Shown here piece after piece: positions 10,895 to 23,958 of a stretch of 64,000 nucleotides of DNA. The notes below the pieces were generated by a model. That model did no database searches. It was given only the letters and a program-made list of their open reading frames with translations, and had not been told where the DNA came from. The stretch is from Nemertoderma westbladi (taxonomy: Eukaryota > Xenacoelomorpha > Nemertodermatida > Nemertodermatidae). Each line of letters starts with the position of its first letter. Positions within the stretch are counted from its first letter, which is position 1. The DNA lies in the NCBI GenBank assembly GCA_032718475.1, contig JAUCBJ010000759.1, forward strand, positions 29,493 to 93,492. The letters run 5' to 3'. The position numbers were made by a program, and so were the translations under genes.

Positions 10895-13800
10895 ATCTTA
10901 CATTACTGACAATGAATCCAACTCATTTACTGAAATTTGTTGCCAAGTCTTTAGATTTACTGATTATTTACATTATTGCACATTACATAGATTTACTGAC
11001 CATTATTGCACATTACATAGATTTACTGACCATTATTGCACATTACATAGATTTACTGACCATTATTGCACATTACATAGATTTACTGACCATTATTGCA
11101 CATTATATAGATTTACTAACCATTATTGCACATTACATAGATTTACTAACCATTATTGCACATTATATAGATTTACTGACCATTATTGCACATTACATAG
11201 ATTTACTGACAATTGTTACCAAGTATATAGATTTACTGACCATTATTGCACATTACATAGATTTACTGACCATTATTGCACATTACATAGATTTACTGAC
11301 CATTATTGCACATTATATAGATTTACTGACCATTATTGCACATTACATAGATTTACTGACCATTATTGCACATTACATAGATTTACTGACCATTATTGCA
11401 CATTATATAGATTTACTGATTATTTACATTATTGCACATTACATAGATTTACTGACCATTATTGCACATTACATAGATTTACTGACCATTATTGCACATT
11501 ACATAGATTTACTGACCATTATTGCACATTACATAGATTTACTAACCATTATTGCACATTACATAGATTTACAGACCATTATTGCACATTACATAGATTT
11601 ACTGACCATTATTGCACATTATATAGATTTACTGACCATTATTGCACATTACATAGATTTACTGACCATTATTGCACATTACATAGATTTACTGACCATT
11701 ATTGCACATTATATAGATTTACTGATTATTTACATTATTGCACATTACATAGATTTACTGACCATTATTGCACATTACATAGATTTACTGACCATTATTG
11801 CACATTACATAGATTTACTGACCATTATTGCACATTACATAGATTTACTAACCATTATTGCACATTACATAGATTTACTGACCATTATTGCACATTACAT
11901 AGATTTACTGACCATTATTGCACATTATATAGATTTACTGACCATTATTGCACATTACATAGATTTACTGACCATTATTGCACATTACATAGATTTACTG
12001 ACCATTATTGCACATTACATAGATTTACTGACCATTATTGCACATTATATAGATTTACTGACCATTATTGCACATTACATAGATTTACTGATTATTCTAC
12101 ATTATTGCACATTACATAGATTTACTGACCATTATTGCACATTACATAGATTTACTGACCATTATTGCACATTACATAGATTTACTGACCATTATTGCAC
12201 ATTACATAGATTTACTGACCATTATTGCACATTATATAGATTTACTGACCATTATTGCACATTACATAGATTTACTGACAATTGTTACCAAGTCTATAGA
12301 TTTACTGACCATTATTGCACATTACATAGATTTACTGACCATTATTGCACATTACATAGATTTACTGACCATTATTGCACATTACATAGATTTACTGACC
12401 ATTATTGCACATTACATAGATTTACTGACCATTATTGCACATTACATAGATTTACTGACCATTATTGCACATTACATAGATTTACTGACCATTATTGCAC
12501 ATTACATAGATTTACTGACCATTATTGCACATTATATAGATTTACTGACCATTATTGCACATTACATAGATTTACTGACCATTATTGCACATTACATAGA
12601 TTTACTGACCATTATTGCACATTATATAGATTTACTGACCATTATTGCACATTACATAGATTTACTGACCATTATTGCACATTACATAGATTTACTGACC
12701 ATTATTGCACATTACATAGATTTACTGACCATTATTGCACATTATATAGATTTACTAACCATTATTGCACATTACATAGATTTACTAACCATTATTGCAC
12801 ATTATATAGATTTACTGACCATTATTGCACATTACATAGATTTACTGACCATTATTGCACATTATATAGATTTACTGACCATTATTGCACATTACATAGA
12901 TTTACTGACCATTATTGCACATTACATAGATTTACTGACCATTATTGCACATTATATAGATTTACTGACCATTATTGCACATTATATAGATTTACTGACC
13001 ATTATTGCACATTATATAGATTTACTGACCATTATTGCACATTATATAGATTTACTGACCATTATTGCACATTATATAGATTTACTGACCATTATTGCAC
13101 ATTATATAGATTTACTGACCATTATTGCACATTACATAGATTTACTGACCATTATTGCACATTATATAGATTTACTAACCATTATTGCACATTACATAGA
13201 TTTACTAACCATTATTGCACATTATATAGATTTACTGACCATTATTGCACATTACATAGATTTACTGACCATTATTGCACATTACATAGATTTACTGACC
13301 ATTATTGCACATTACATAGATTTACTGATCATTATTGCACATTATATAGATTTACTAACCATTATTGCACATTACATAGATTTACTAACCATTATTGCAC
13401 ATTATATAGATTTACTAACCATTATTGCACATTACATAGATTTACTGACCATTATTGCACATTATATAGATTTACTGACCATTATTGCACATTACATAGA
13501 TTTACTAACCATTATTGCACATTACATAGATTTACTGACCATTATTGCACATTACATAGATTTACTGACCATTATTGCACATTACATAGATTTACTGACC
13601 ATTATTGCACATTACATAGATTTACTGACCATTATTGCACATTACATAGATTTACTGACCATTATTGCACATTACATAGATTTACTGACAATTGTTACCA
13701 AGTATATAGATTTACTGACCATTATTGCACATTACATAGATTTACTGACCATTATTGCACATTACATAGATTTACTGACCATTATTGCACATTATATAGA

Positions 13801-16800
13801 TTTACTGACCATTATTGCACATTACATAGATTTACTGACCATTATTGCACATTACATAGATTTACTGACCATTATTGCACATTACATAGATTTACTGACC
13901 ATTATTGCACATTACATAGATTTACTGACCATTATTGCACATTACATAGATTTACTGACCATTATTGCACATTACATAGATTTACTGACCATTATTGCAC
14001 ATTACATAGATTTACTGACCATTATTGCACATTATATAGATTTACTGACCATTAGTGCACATTACATAGATTTACTGACAATTGTTACCAAGTCTATAGA
14101 TTTACTGACCATTATTGCACATTACATAGATTTACTGACAATTGTTACCAAGTATATAGATTTACTGACCATTATTGCACATTACATAGATTTACTGACC
14201 ATTATTGCACATTATATAGATTTACTGACCATTATTGCACATTACATAGATTTACTGACCATTATTGCACATTACATAGATTTACTGACCATTATTGCAC
14301 ATTATATAGATTTACTGACCATTATTGCACATTATATAGATTTACTGACCATTATTGCACATTACATAGATTTACTGACCATTATTGCACATTACATAGA
14401 TTTACTGACCATTATTGCCCATTATATAGATTTACTAACCATTATTGCCCATTACATAGATTTACTAACCATTATTGCACATTATATAGATTTACTGACC
14501 ATTATTGCACATTACATAGATTTACTGACCATTATTGCACATTATATAGATTTACTGACCATTATTGCACATTATATAGATTTACTGACCATTATTGCAC
14601 ATTACATAGATTTACTGACCATTATTGCACATTATATAGATTTACTGACCATTATTGCACATTATATAGATTTACTGACCATTATTGCACATTATATAGA
14701 TTTACTGACCATTATTGCACATTATATAGATTTACTGACCATTATTGCACATTACATAGATTTACTGACAATTGTTACCAAGTATATAGATTTACTGACC
14801 ATTATTGCACATTATATAGATTTACTGACCATTATTGCACATTATATAGATTTACTGACCATTATTGCACATTACATAGATTTACTCACCCTTATTGCAC
14901 ATTATATAGATTTACTAACCATTATTGCACATTACATAGATTTACTAACCATTATTGCACATTATATAGATTTACTGACCATTATTGCACATTACATAGA
15001 TTTACTGACCATTATTGCACATTACATAGATTTACTGACCATTATTGCACATTACATAGATTTACTGACCATTATTGCACATTATATAGATTTACTAACC
15101 ATTATTGCACATTACATAGATTTACTAACCATTATTGGACATTATATAGATTTACTAACCATTATTGCACATTACATAGATTTACTGACCATTATTGCAC
15201 ATTATATAGATTTACTGACCATTATTGCACATTACATAGATTTACTAACCATTATTGCACATTACATAGATTTACTGACCATTATTGCACATTACATAGA
15301 TTTACTGACCATTATTGCACATTACATAGATTTACTGACCATTATTGCACATTACATAGATTTACTGACCATTATTGCACATTGCATAGATTTACTGACC
15401 ATTATTGCACATTACATAGATTTACTGACAATTGTTACCAAGTATATAGATTTACTGACCATTATTGCACATTACATAGATTTACTGACCATTATTGCAC
15501 ATTACATAGATTTACTGACCATTATTGCACATTATATAGATTTACTGACCATTATTGCACATTACATAGATTTACTGATCATTATTGCACATTACATAGA
15601 TTTACTGACCATTATTGCACATTATATAGATTTACTGACCATTATTGCACATTACATAGATTTACTGACCATTATTGCACATTACATAGATTTACTGACA
15701 ATTATTGCACATTACATAGATTTACTGACCATTATTGCACATTACATAGATTTACTGACCATTATTGCACATTACATAGATTTACTGACCATTATTGCAC
15801 ATTATAGATTTACTGACCATTATTGCACATTACATAGATTTACTGACCATTATTGCACATTACATAGATTTACTGACCATTATTGCACATTACATAGATT
15901 TACTGACCATTATTGCACATTACATAGATTTACTGACCATTATTGCACATTATATAGATTTACTGACCATTATTGCACATTACATAGATTTACTGACCAT
16001 TATTGCACATTATATAGATTTACTGACCATTATTGCACATTACATAGATTTACTGACCATTATTGCACATTATATAGATTTACTGCACATAATTATTGCA
16101 CATTATATAGATTTACTGACCATTATTGCACATTACATAGATTTACTGACCATTATTGCACATTATATAGATTTACTGACCATTATTGCACATTACATAG
16201 ATTTACTGACCATTATTGCACATTATATAGATTTACTGACCATTATTGCACATTACATTGATTTACTGACCATTATTGCACATTACATAGATTTACTGAC
16301 CATTATTGCACATTACATAGATTTACTGACCATTATTGCACATTATATAGATTTACTGACCATTATTGCACATTACATAGATTTACTGACCATTATTGCA
16401 CATTACATTGATTTACTGACCATTATTGCACATTACATAGATTTACTGACCATTATTGCACATTACATAGATTTACTGACCATTATTGCACATTACATAG
16501 ATTTACTGACCATTATTGCACATTACATAGATTTACTGACCATTATTGCACATTACATAGATTTACTGACCATTATTGCGCATTACATAGATTTACTGAC
16601 CATTATTGCACATTACATAGATTTACTGACCATTATTGCACATTACATAGATTTACTGACCATTATTGCACATTACATAGATTTACTGACCATTATTGCA
16701 CATTACATAGATTTACTGACAATTGTTACCAAGTATATAGATTTACTGACAATTGTTACCAAGTATATAGATTTACTGACCATTATTGCACATTACATAG

Positions 16801-16840
16801 ATTTACTGACCATTATTGCACATTACATTTATTTACTGAC
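10895..16840. repeat. satellite array A, 30-bp monomer, about 198 copies
   Basis: Head-to-tail monomers: ATAGATTTACTGAC followed by CATTATTGCACATTAY. The left edge (10895-10970) is degenerate. A minority variant ends AATTGTTACCAAGTAT instead (near 11209, 12278, 13688, 14079, 14138, 14768, 15428, 16718 and 16748) and is almost the array B monomer. Common polymorphisms are CATTAC/CATTAT and CTGACC/CTAACC. Monomers near 11420, 11725 and 12090 carry small indels (GATTATTTAC). The order of variants repeats after about 1,680-1,740 bp. Long open frames across the array follow from a 30-bp unit lacking stops in two frames; they are not genes. Confidence 0.97.
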
Positions 16841-17476
16841 TGTGATGGAATCCACTGGAGTTGGCAGTGGTGAATCCCGACCGGTGTGTGGATTGTACGC
16901 GTCGCCGTGTCCGTGGGCTGCTGAGCTGGTACTGGATATATATTAGGCCGAAGGCCGTTGAAAATCACAGGGTTATGTTGTCAGTATTAATAATCACAGT
17001 AATTGATAATAGCACAGTCTGAATATAATAATATGCAATACAGCGGTTAGTGACGACGGTCAAAATTATTCCGGTCTCACAACTGTAAGGAAACCAACTA
17101 AACTAATAATCAATAATCACAACGGTTATATCATTGACACATGTTAGATTACTCCTACACTACAGGGTGGCCTTAATATCCAATAGATGCGCTCTTATCC
17201 TCTCCAATGTGCTTTCCCGCCCACTATTGGCTTAACCTGATTAATTCTCACCTCGCCACTCCCTGTTACCGTTATCCCTTTGTGCTAGCCTTACTAGCTT
17301 GTTTGTCCCTCTGAGGTGGTTTGACCTCTCACCTCTCTTTGTGGCTTGTAGCGTGTGTCGCCCCAGTTGATTGTGAGGTGAGATTATTATTGGTAATCTC
17401 ACATCGCCAACTATATTGGTAAAATGTCACTAATCCCATTTTCGGTGGGTAGTGCACGGAATTGAATCTGCTTACA
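16841..17476. mobile_element. solo LTR (636 bp) inserted in the last satellite A monomer
   Basis: It starts TGTGATGGAATCC and ends CTGCTTACA (TGT...ACA). It is flanked by CTGAC on both sides (16836-16840 and 17477-17481), a 5-bp target duplication as made by LTR-retrotransposon integrases. Removing the insert and one CTGAC rebuilds a satellite monomer: TTTACTGAC continues as AATTGTTACCAA. No internal retroelement sequence is left, so this is a recombined solo LTR. The orientation is undecided. Confidence 0.8.
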
Positions 17477-17481
17477 CTGAC

Positions 17482-18521
17482 AATTGTTACCAACCCGAGA
17501 GTGAGACAGTCGCTGCCACATGCGGCCACGCAGGGGACTACAAGTCCACAGTTAGCTGGGAGTAGGGCCACACCGTGGCAGGGACAGAAACAAAATAACA
17601 ACACGAACAAATATAATCCCGACATACCCAGTAGGCCGAGTCCAAATAACCAAAACACTAAACCGGTAGATATGAATCTACGCGCAATACGTGAAGGGCT
17701 ATACAGGGAGCGCTACAATACAGGATACGAATGTCAATTGCATAGGGATGGAACCCATAAGACACTGAGTTGTAAGCATTGGCAAGCGTTGTCTAAACAA
17801 GATGGTGTAGCCTACGCGGATACAAACGGACTATGTCATTGATGCGTGGTAGAAGGACACAGATTCGGAGAGAGTAGAGAAACACCGATAGGAGAAGATG
17901 AGACTGGAGGCCAAACTATGGCTACGAGCACAACGGGAGCAAGGAGAAAGAGGAAAGTACTACTCGGGGTAGTACCAGTGAGGATAACAGGAGAGAGCGG
18001 TTGATCAGTTACGACGTTAATGCTGGTCGACAGTGGAGTAGCCTTCACGCTGGTGGAGAATTGGGTGGCCGAGAAGATAGAGTTACAGACGAGGCCGAGT
18101 AGGATGGCAGTAACTGCTATCTCGAGTAAGGATGACGTCCTGGAGATGAGGACGGGACGGTGCGAGATATCAGCAATAGCACCGGGATGTGACTATGGGG
18201 CGACCATTGACCCCATTCAGGTAATAGAATCGATCAACATAAATGCCAGGTGACCAATTAACATCGAGGTCGAGCAATACAGATTCATGGACGAAATCGA
18301 TTTCTCAATACCGAAAGTGGACGTCTTGAAGGTATCCATCATAGTCGGAATGGATTGTCCGACGGCCCACAAGAGAGTAAGGACCATATTCGGAGAGAAA
18401 AAGCAGCGGGATCCAACAGCGATTCTCACGCCGTTCGGATGGATGCTTAGCGGCCCAATTAAAACCAAGATTCAACTCAGGGTGTCGGAGACATCAGGAG
18501 GCATGCTATCAGGCACTGTTG
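17482..18521 (+). pseudogene. BEL/Pao retrotransposon gag-protease remnant
   Basis: After the last satellite bases a coding-like stretch (to a stop at 17840-17842) carries a short Cys/His region near 17730-17790. After frame breaks, an aspartic protease core follows (TLMLVDSGVAFTLVENW, about 18013-18063; catalytic D-S-G). A stop interrupts at 18251-18253, then IIVGMDCP (about 18338) and ILTPFGWMLSGPI (about 18421-18460). The GW-x-LSGP signature is typical of the BEL/Pao protease region. The remnant is cut at about 18522 by a non-LTR fragment. With at least two breaks and no reverse transcriptase, it is dead. Confidence 0.75.
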
Positions 18522-19315
18522 AGGTCGTGGGACCATGGAGCCCATTTTGGCACTTAGAAGGATAATTGAAGAATTATCAAAAAAGAAAGACAGGCATCTG
18601 GCTGTTATCTTTGTTGACTTCTTCTGTCGACTTTGATTCAGTCTTTCGCTCACGTATGTTCAGCATACTTTCATTATTTGGGATTCCTGATGAAATTATT
18701 GCAGCAATCAGATCAGTATACGATGGTTCGACAACATTTGTGTCTACTGTTGACGGTGACACAGAACCATTTGAAGTGTTATGGGGCGTCCTCCAAGGAG
18801 ACAAACTTGCACCATTCTTGTTCATTATTGTGGTTGACTATGTTCTACGCATGTCCTTAGATCATCATAATGATGATGGGGTGATGATAACTCCACCTAC
18901 TGGCTCCAGAAATCGAGGAAATCCTGCCAAGTACCTAACTGATCTAGACTTTGCTGATCACTTAGGAGTACTCTCAGAATCATTAGAGGCTCAACGGCTC
19001 CTCAGCTCATTAGAACATGCTGCTTCTAGTGTTGGTCTTTTTATTAACTCCAGAAAGACCAAAATTATGACAGTTAACTTTGAAAGTCCTCAGAAAGTCT
19101 CTGATCGGATGAGGCTCAAAGGATGGTATGCTTGAGCATGTGGACGACTTCTGTTACCTGGGATCATGGATCCGGAAGTCAGGACCTTCGAATACGTTTA
19201 CGTACGAATACGTAATTCCGAGAATTAATCGGAAACTTAAGGTCCGATTATTTAGAGCAGCAGTAGTTCCAGTACTCCTCTATGGAAGTCCATGCTGGGC
19301 TCTAACTGCTGTGGA
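18522..19315 (+). mobile_element. non-LTR family I fragment, rearranged, mutated RT active site
   Basis: Matches the reverse transcriptase of the 42-45 kb element from the GGTCGTGGGACCATGG point to the WALTA region. Relative to that copy it has a frameshift/substitution block at the first catalytic region (SSVDFDS in place of the FKAFDS segment), LDFADH instead of LDFADD at the second catalytic Asp, and an internal deletion with scrambled filler at about 19185-19225. Both ends are truncated. Confidence 0.85.
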
Positions 19316-20040
19316 TACGTTATATGTCCGGAGAAGTGTCCGGAGGAGACGCCGGTCCGGTTGAGAGGCATACCGAGAAGGGGAAGGTCAAATAAGAAGA
19401 CAGGGTGGAAAGGGATAGGATTAATATTATCCATTCTGTTTTATCTATTCTTTCGATTTCTTTTCATTCTACCACCAGGTGATGACAAGATGAAGGGTGG
19501 CATTTTGCTGCCAGAGGACAATGAGGAAATCAAGAAGGCGACCGAAAGACCCGATTTTAGGGTGGTGGAGGATGGAGAATCAATTCCTAGAGAGTTGGAA
19601 TTGGCAAGGAGAGTGTGGCGAAGGATAAGAGGACCTATAGGGGGGCAGTGGGAGAGTGCCTGCTGGAAGAATTGCCCTTGAAGTTTAGTCGTCCAATATG
19701 TTGGACTGAGGGGGGTGGGAATGAGGGCGAGACGCCCTTCTCACACATAAATATAAAAATAAATTAATAAGAAAATAATAAAATTAGTAGAAAGTTAGAA
19801 AGTAATAGTAGTAGATAGTTAGATAGTAAGTAGTAGTTAGAAAGTTAGTAGAAGCTAGTAAGAAGTAGTAGTTAGAAAGTTAGTAGAAGTTAGTAAGAAG
19901 TAAGAAAGTTAGTAGAAGTTAGTAAGAGTAAGAGGAGAATTAGAAGTTAGAAATTAGGGAGTGTGGTATATAGACATACCACGAGAGTAGTAGCAGGGTA
20001 CATAGTACTGGAGTAGCAGGGTACATAATACCGAGAGAGT
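19316..20040 (+). other. unidentified coding-like tail, then AGTTAGTAGAA-rich sequence
   Basis: An open stretch up to 19681 encodes a charged C-terminal sequence (about 60 residues ending with RIRGPIGGQWESACWK). It may be the 3' end of the interrupted BEL-type element, but no motif confirms this. From about 19770 to 19970 the sequence is a degenerate AGTTAGAAAGTTAGTAGAAG repeat. Confidence 0.4.
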
Positions 20041-20480
20041 TAGAGGTTGTGGGCACCCAAAGCGCCATGTAGAAAGAGGGTAGAGTGTATGGTATGTAGG
20101 TATACCATAGAAGTAGTAGCAGAGGGGTTGTGGGCACCCAAAGCGCCATGTAGAAAGAGGGTAGAGTGTATGGTATGTAGGTATACCATAGAAGTAGTAG
20201 CAGAGGGGTTGTGGGCACCGAAAGCGCCACGTAGAAAGAGAGTAGATGGTATGGTATGTAGGTATACCATAGAAGTAGTAGCAGAGGGGTTGTGGGCACC
20301 GAAAGTGACACGTAGTGAGAGAGTGAAGTGTGTGGTATGTAGGTATGTAGGTAGTAGCAGTATTAGGGTACATAGTATCATAGAAGTTAGAAGTTGTGGA
20401 CACCGAGAGTGCCACGTAGTAAGAAAGTAAAGGGTATGTAGGCATAAAATAGTAGTAGTAGTGTACATAGTAAGAAGGAA
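20041..20480. repeat. 81-bp minisatellite, about 5 copies
   Basis: Unit starts (GGTTGTGGGCAC) fall at 20045, 20126, 20207 and 20288, exactly 81 bp apart, with a further degenerate unit near 20390. Each unit contains a near-palindrome GGTATGTAGGTATACC. The minus strand is open through it only because 81 is divisible by three. Confidence 0.95.
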
Positions 20481-20694
20481 CCACAGAAGTAAACCACAAC
20501 AATTCATTTATAATTAATTAACACGCATGGCCGGCATACGGGGTTGCAGTGGTTTCTACAACACTGTATAATAGTTATTCTTTGAGGCATGGTTGCCATT
20601 TCTGGCAGAGCACGGGAATAACGTTGTACTTTACTATGAGTGACGTAAAAAGGCCTAAAAATGATACCCCACTCCACAGCGAATAAATCTTCTA

Positions 20695-20791
20695 CCGCCC
20701 TGGTAGCTCAGTGGTCTTAGGACACACACTCGGCTGATGATAACCGGAAGTTTGAAACCTAGATACCGGGTTCGAGCCCCAATAGGGGCGG
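20695..20791 (+). tRNA. tRNA-like sequence, probably pseudogene or SINE head
   Basis: The ends can pair as an acceptor stem (CCGCCCT with GGGGCGG). A box A match TAGCTCAGTGG (20704-20714) and box B GGTTCGAGCC (20769-20778) are present. The A-B spacing is about 20 bp longer than in an ordinary tRNA, and the T stem is imperfect. No confident anticodon arm can be drawn. A decayed tRNA or a tRNA-derived SINE head fits better than a working tRNA. Confidence 0.5.
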
Positions 20792-20954
20792 TTGATATCC
20801 ATCTCTATGGAGAGCATTATCATAATGTACTATAACATAGTAAGAAGGAAGTAGAAAGGTAGATAGGATAATAATAGCACAGACAGGGGGGAACATAAGA
20901 AAAATTAAATAAGACTAAGGAAAATTGGCACTTTGGGAGTGGTAGAGAAAGAAC

Positions 20955-21165
20955 ACAGGACATTGTGGAGCATTGGGGATGGGCCAGCTCATGGGCCTTG
21001 TCTGCCACAAGCCGATGGACTGGGGCAAGTTCCGGGAGGAGCACGGAGCGGGCACGGGACATTGTGAAGCAGCGGCGATGGGCCAGCTCATGAGGCTTGT
21101 CTGCCACAAGCCATACATACATAGCTGGACTGGGGTAAGTTCCAGGAGGAGTACGGAGTGAAGCT
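20955..21165. repeat. tandem duplication of about 98 bp
   Basis: GATGGGCCAGCTCATG, CTTGTCTGCCACAAGCC and GGACTGGGG...AAGTTCC occur twice in the same order, with a small CATACATA insertion in the second copy. Confidence 0.85.
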
Positions 21166-21726
21166 GGCGAACTCGCTGAAGTGGGGAGCAAGGCCAGGGA
21201 AACAGGAGTGTATCAGTTCCAGAGAGGAGCGATAAAGATATATCAGAAGAAATATATCCTACAGGAGGATTGGATAATGATAGGTTTACTAAACCTATTC
21301 ACGGTCGTGGTTATCGGAAGAGAGCCGATGGCGTTTCTGCTATCAGGATCACCTCTAAACTACAGAAGAGCCTTTAAGGTGGCCTTCGAAGGTCTGCTAG
21401 ACCACCCGGGGCTGAAGGGTGAGTCAGTGTAGATACAACAGCCGGCACCTAGTAGACAGGGAGGTGGATACACCATACAAGAGATGGGAGAAGCTGGAAG
21501 CGAATAGACTCGAGGAGAAGCGACTTGAAGAATTCGCCAGGTGAGTAAGGAGGGAGGCAGATGAGAGAGAGGCGGAGATTAGGGGAAAGGATTACGGATT
21601 CGAGGCCCAGAACTTGGATGAGCCGAGGTGGGGATCAGGGAGCTCGGGCGAGTTTCTGGGGGAGGAGCTAGGATGGACGGAAGAATCGCCGAAACAATCG
21701 ACATCGGGATTGCAAGTGATGCCCTC
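21166..21726 (+). pseudogene. unidentified coding-like remnant before satellite B
   Basis: An open frame at 21181-21432 has natural composition (EDWIMIGLLNLFTVVVIGRE, mildly hydrophobic) and lacks an ATG of its own. A second frame about 21470-21720 is rich in Glu/Arg (KLEANRLEEKRLEEFA). A retroelement structural protein is possible but unproven. Satellite B follows directly. Confidence 0.35.
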
Positions 21727-23958
21727 TATAGATTTACTGACAATCGTTACCAAACTCTATAGATTTACTGACAATCGTTACCAAACTCTATAGTAGATTT
21801 ACTGACAATCGTTACCAAACTCTATAGATTTACTGACAATCGTTACCAAACTCTATAGATTTACTGACAATCGTTACCAAACTCTATAGATTTACTGACA
21901 ATTGTTACCAAACTCTATAGATTTACTGACAATCGTTACCAAACTCTATAGATTTACTGACAATCGTTACCAAACTCTATAGATTTACTGACAATCGTAA
22001 CCAAACTCTATAGATTTACTGACAATCGTTACCAAACTCTATAGATTTACTGACAATCGTTACCAAACTCTATAGATTTACTGACAATTGTTACCCAACT
22101 CTATAGTAGATTTACTGACAATTGTTACCAAACTCTATAGATTTACTGACAATTGTTACCAAAATCTATAGATTTACTGACAATTGTTACCAAACTCTAT
22201 AGATTTACTAACAATTGTTACCAAACTCTATAGATTTACTGACAATCGTTACCAAACTCTATAGATTTACTGCCAATTGTTACCAAACTCTATAGATTTA
22301 CTGACAATCGTTACCAAACTCTATAGATTTACTGACGATTGTTATCAAACTCTATAGATTTACTGACAATCGTTACCAAACTCTATAGATTTACTGACAA
22401 TCGTTACCAAACTCTATAGATTTACTGACAATCGTTACCAAACTCTATAGATTTACTGACAATCGTTACCAAACTCTATAGATTTACTGACAATTGTTAC
22501 CAAACTCTATAGATTTACTGACAATTGTTACCAAACTCTATAGATTTACTGACAATCGTTACCAAACTCTATAGATTTACTGACAATTGTTACCCAACTC
22601 TAGAGTAGATTTACTGACAATCGTTACCAAACTCTATAGATTTACTGACAATCGTTACCAAACTCTATAGATTTACTGACAATCGTTACCAAACTCTATA
22701 GATTTACTGACAATCGTTACCAAACTCTATAGATTTACTGACAATCGTTACCAAACTCTATAGATTTACTGACAATCGTTACCAAACTCTATAGATTTAC
22801 TGACAATCGTTACCAAACTCTATAGATTTACTGACAATCGTTACCAAACTCTATAGATTTACTGACAATCGTTACCAAACTCTATAGATTTACTGACAAT
22901 TGTTACCAAACTCTGTAGATTTACTGACAATTGTTACCAAACTCTATATATTTACTGACAATCGTTACCAAACTCTATAGATTTACTGCCAATTGTTACC
23001 AAACTCTATAGATTTACTGACAATTGTTACCAAACTCTATAGTAGATTTACTGACAATCGTTACCAAACTCTATAGATTTACTGACAATTGTTACCAAAC
23101 TCTATAGTAGATTTACTGACAATTGTTACCAAACTCTATAGATTTACTGACAATTGTTACCAAACTCTATAGTAGATTTACTGACAATCGTTACCAAACT
23201 CTATAGATTTACTGACAATCGTTACCAAACTCTATAGATTTACTGACAATCGTTACCAAACTCTATAGATTTACTGACAATTGTTACCCAACTCTAGAGT
23301 AGATTTACTGACAATCGTTACCAAACTCTATAGATTTACTGACAATCGTTACCAAACTCTATAGATTTACTGACAATCGTTACCAAACTCTATAGATTTA
23401 CTGACAATCGTTACCAAACTCTATAGATTTACTGACAATCGTTACCAAACTCTATAGATTTACTGACAATCGTTACCAAACTCTATAGATTTACTGACAA
23501 TCGTTACCAAACTCTATAGATTTACTGACAATCGTTACCAAACTCTATAGATTTACTGACAATCGTTACCAAACTCTATAGATTTACTGACAATTGTTAC
23601 CAAACTCTGTAGATTTACTGACAATTGTTACCAAACTCTATATATTTACTGACAATCGTTACCAAACTCTATAGATTTACTGACAATTGTTACCAAACTC
23701 TATAGTAGATTTACTGACAATTGTTACCAAACTCTATAGATTTACTGACAATTGTTACCAAACTCTATAGTAGATTTACTGACAATCGTTACCAAACTCT
23801 ATAGATTTACTGACAATCGTTACCAAACTCTATAGATTTACTGACAATTGTTACCAAACTCTATAGATTTACTGACAATTGTTACCAAACTCTATAGATT
23901 TACTGACAATCGTTACCAAACTCTATAGATTTACTGACAATCGTTACCAAACTCCAAC
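21727..23958. repeat. satellite array B, left block, 31-bp monomer
   Basis: Monomer: TATAGATTTACTGAC plus AATYGTTACCAAACTC. Variants are a 3-bp TAG gain (CTATAGTAGATT), TTACCCAACTCTAGAG, CTCTGTAG and CTATATATT. Two marker variants recur 694 bp apart (22591 and 23285; 22911 and 23605), showing a higher-order unit. Confidence 0.97.

Noticed and set aside
10687-14055. Open frame of 1,122 codons on the plus strand
   Set aside because: It runs through satellite A; the 30-bp unit has no stop in this frame, and the frame changes at the indel near 12090 without ending. Not a gene.
15795-16946. Open frame of 383 codons
   Set aside because: Same cause: satellite A read in a stop-free frame, running into the solo LTR.
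19940-20507. Minus-strand hydrophobic open frames
   Set aside because: Read-through of the 81-bp minisatellite.
20695-20791. Functional tRNA gene
   Set aside because: Acceptor ends pair, but the A-to-B box spacing is too long, the T stem is imperfect and no anticodon arm is evident.
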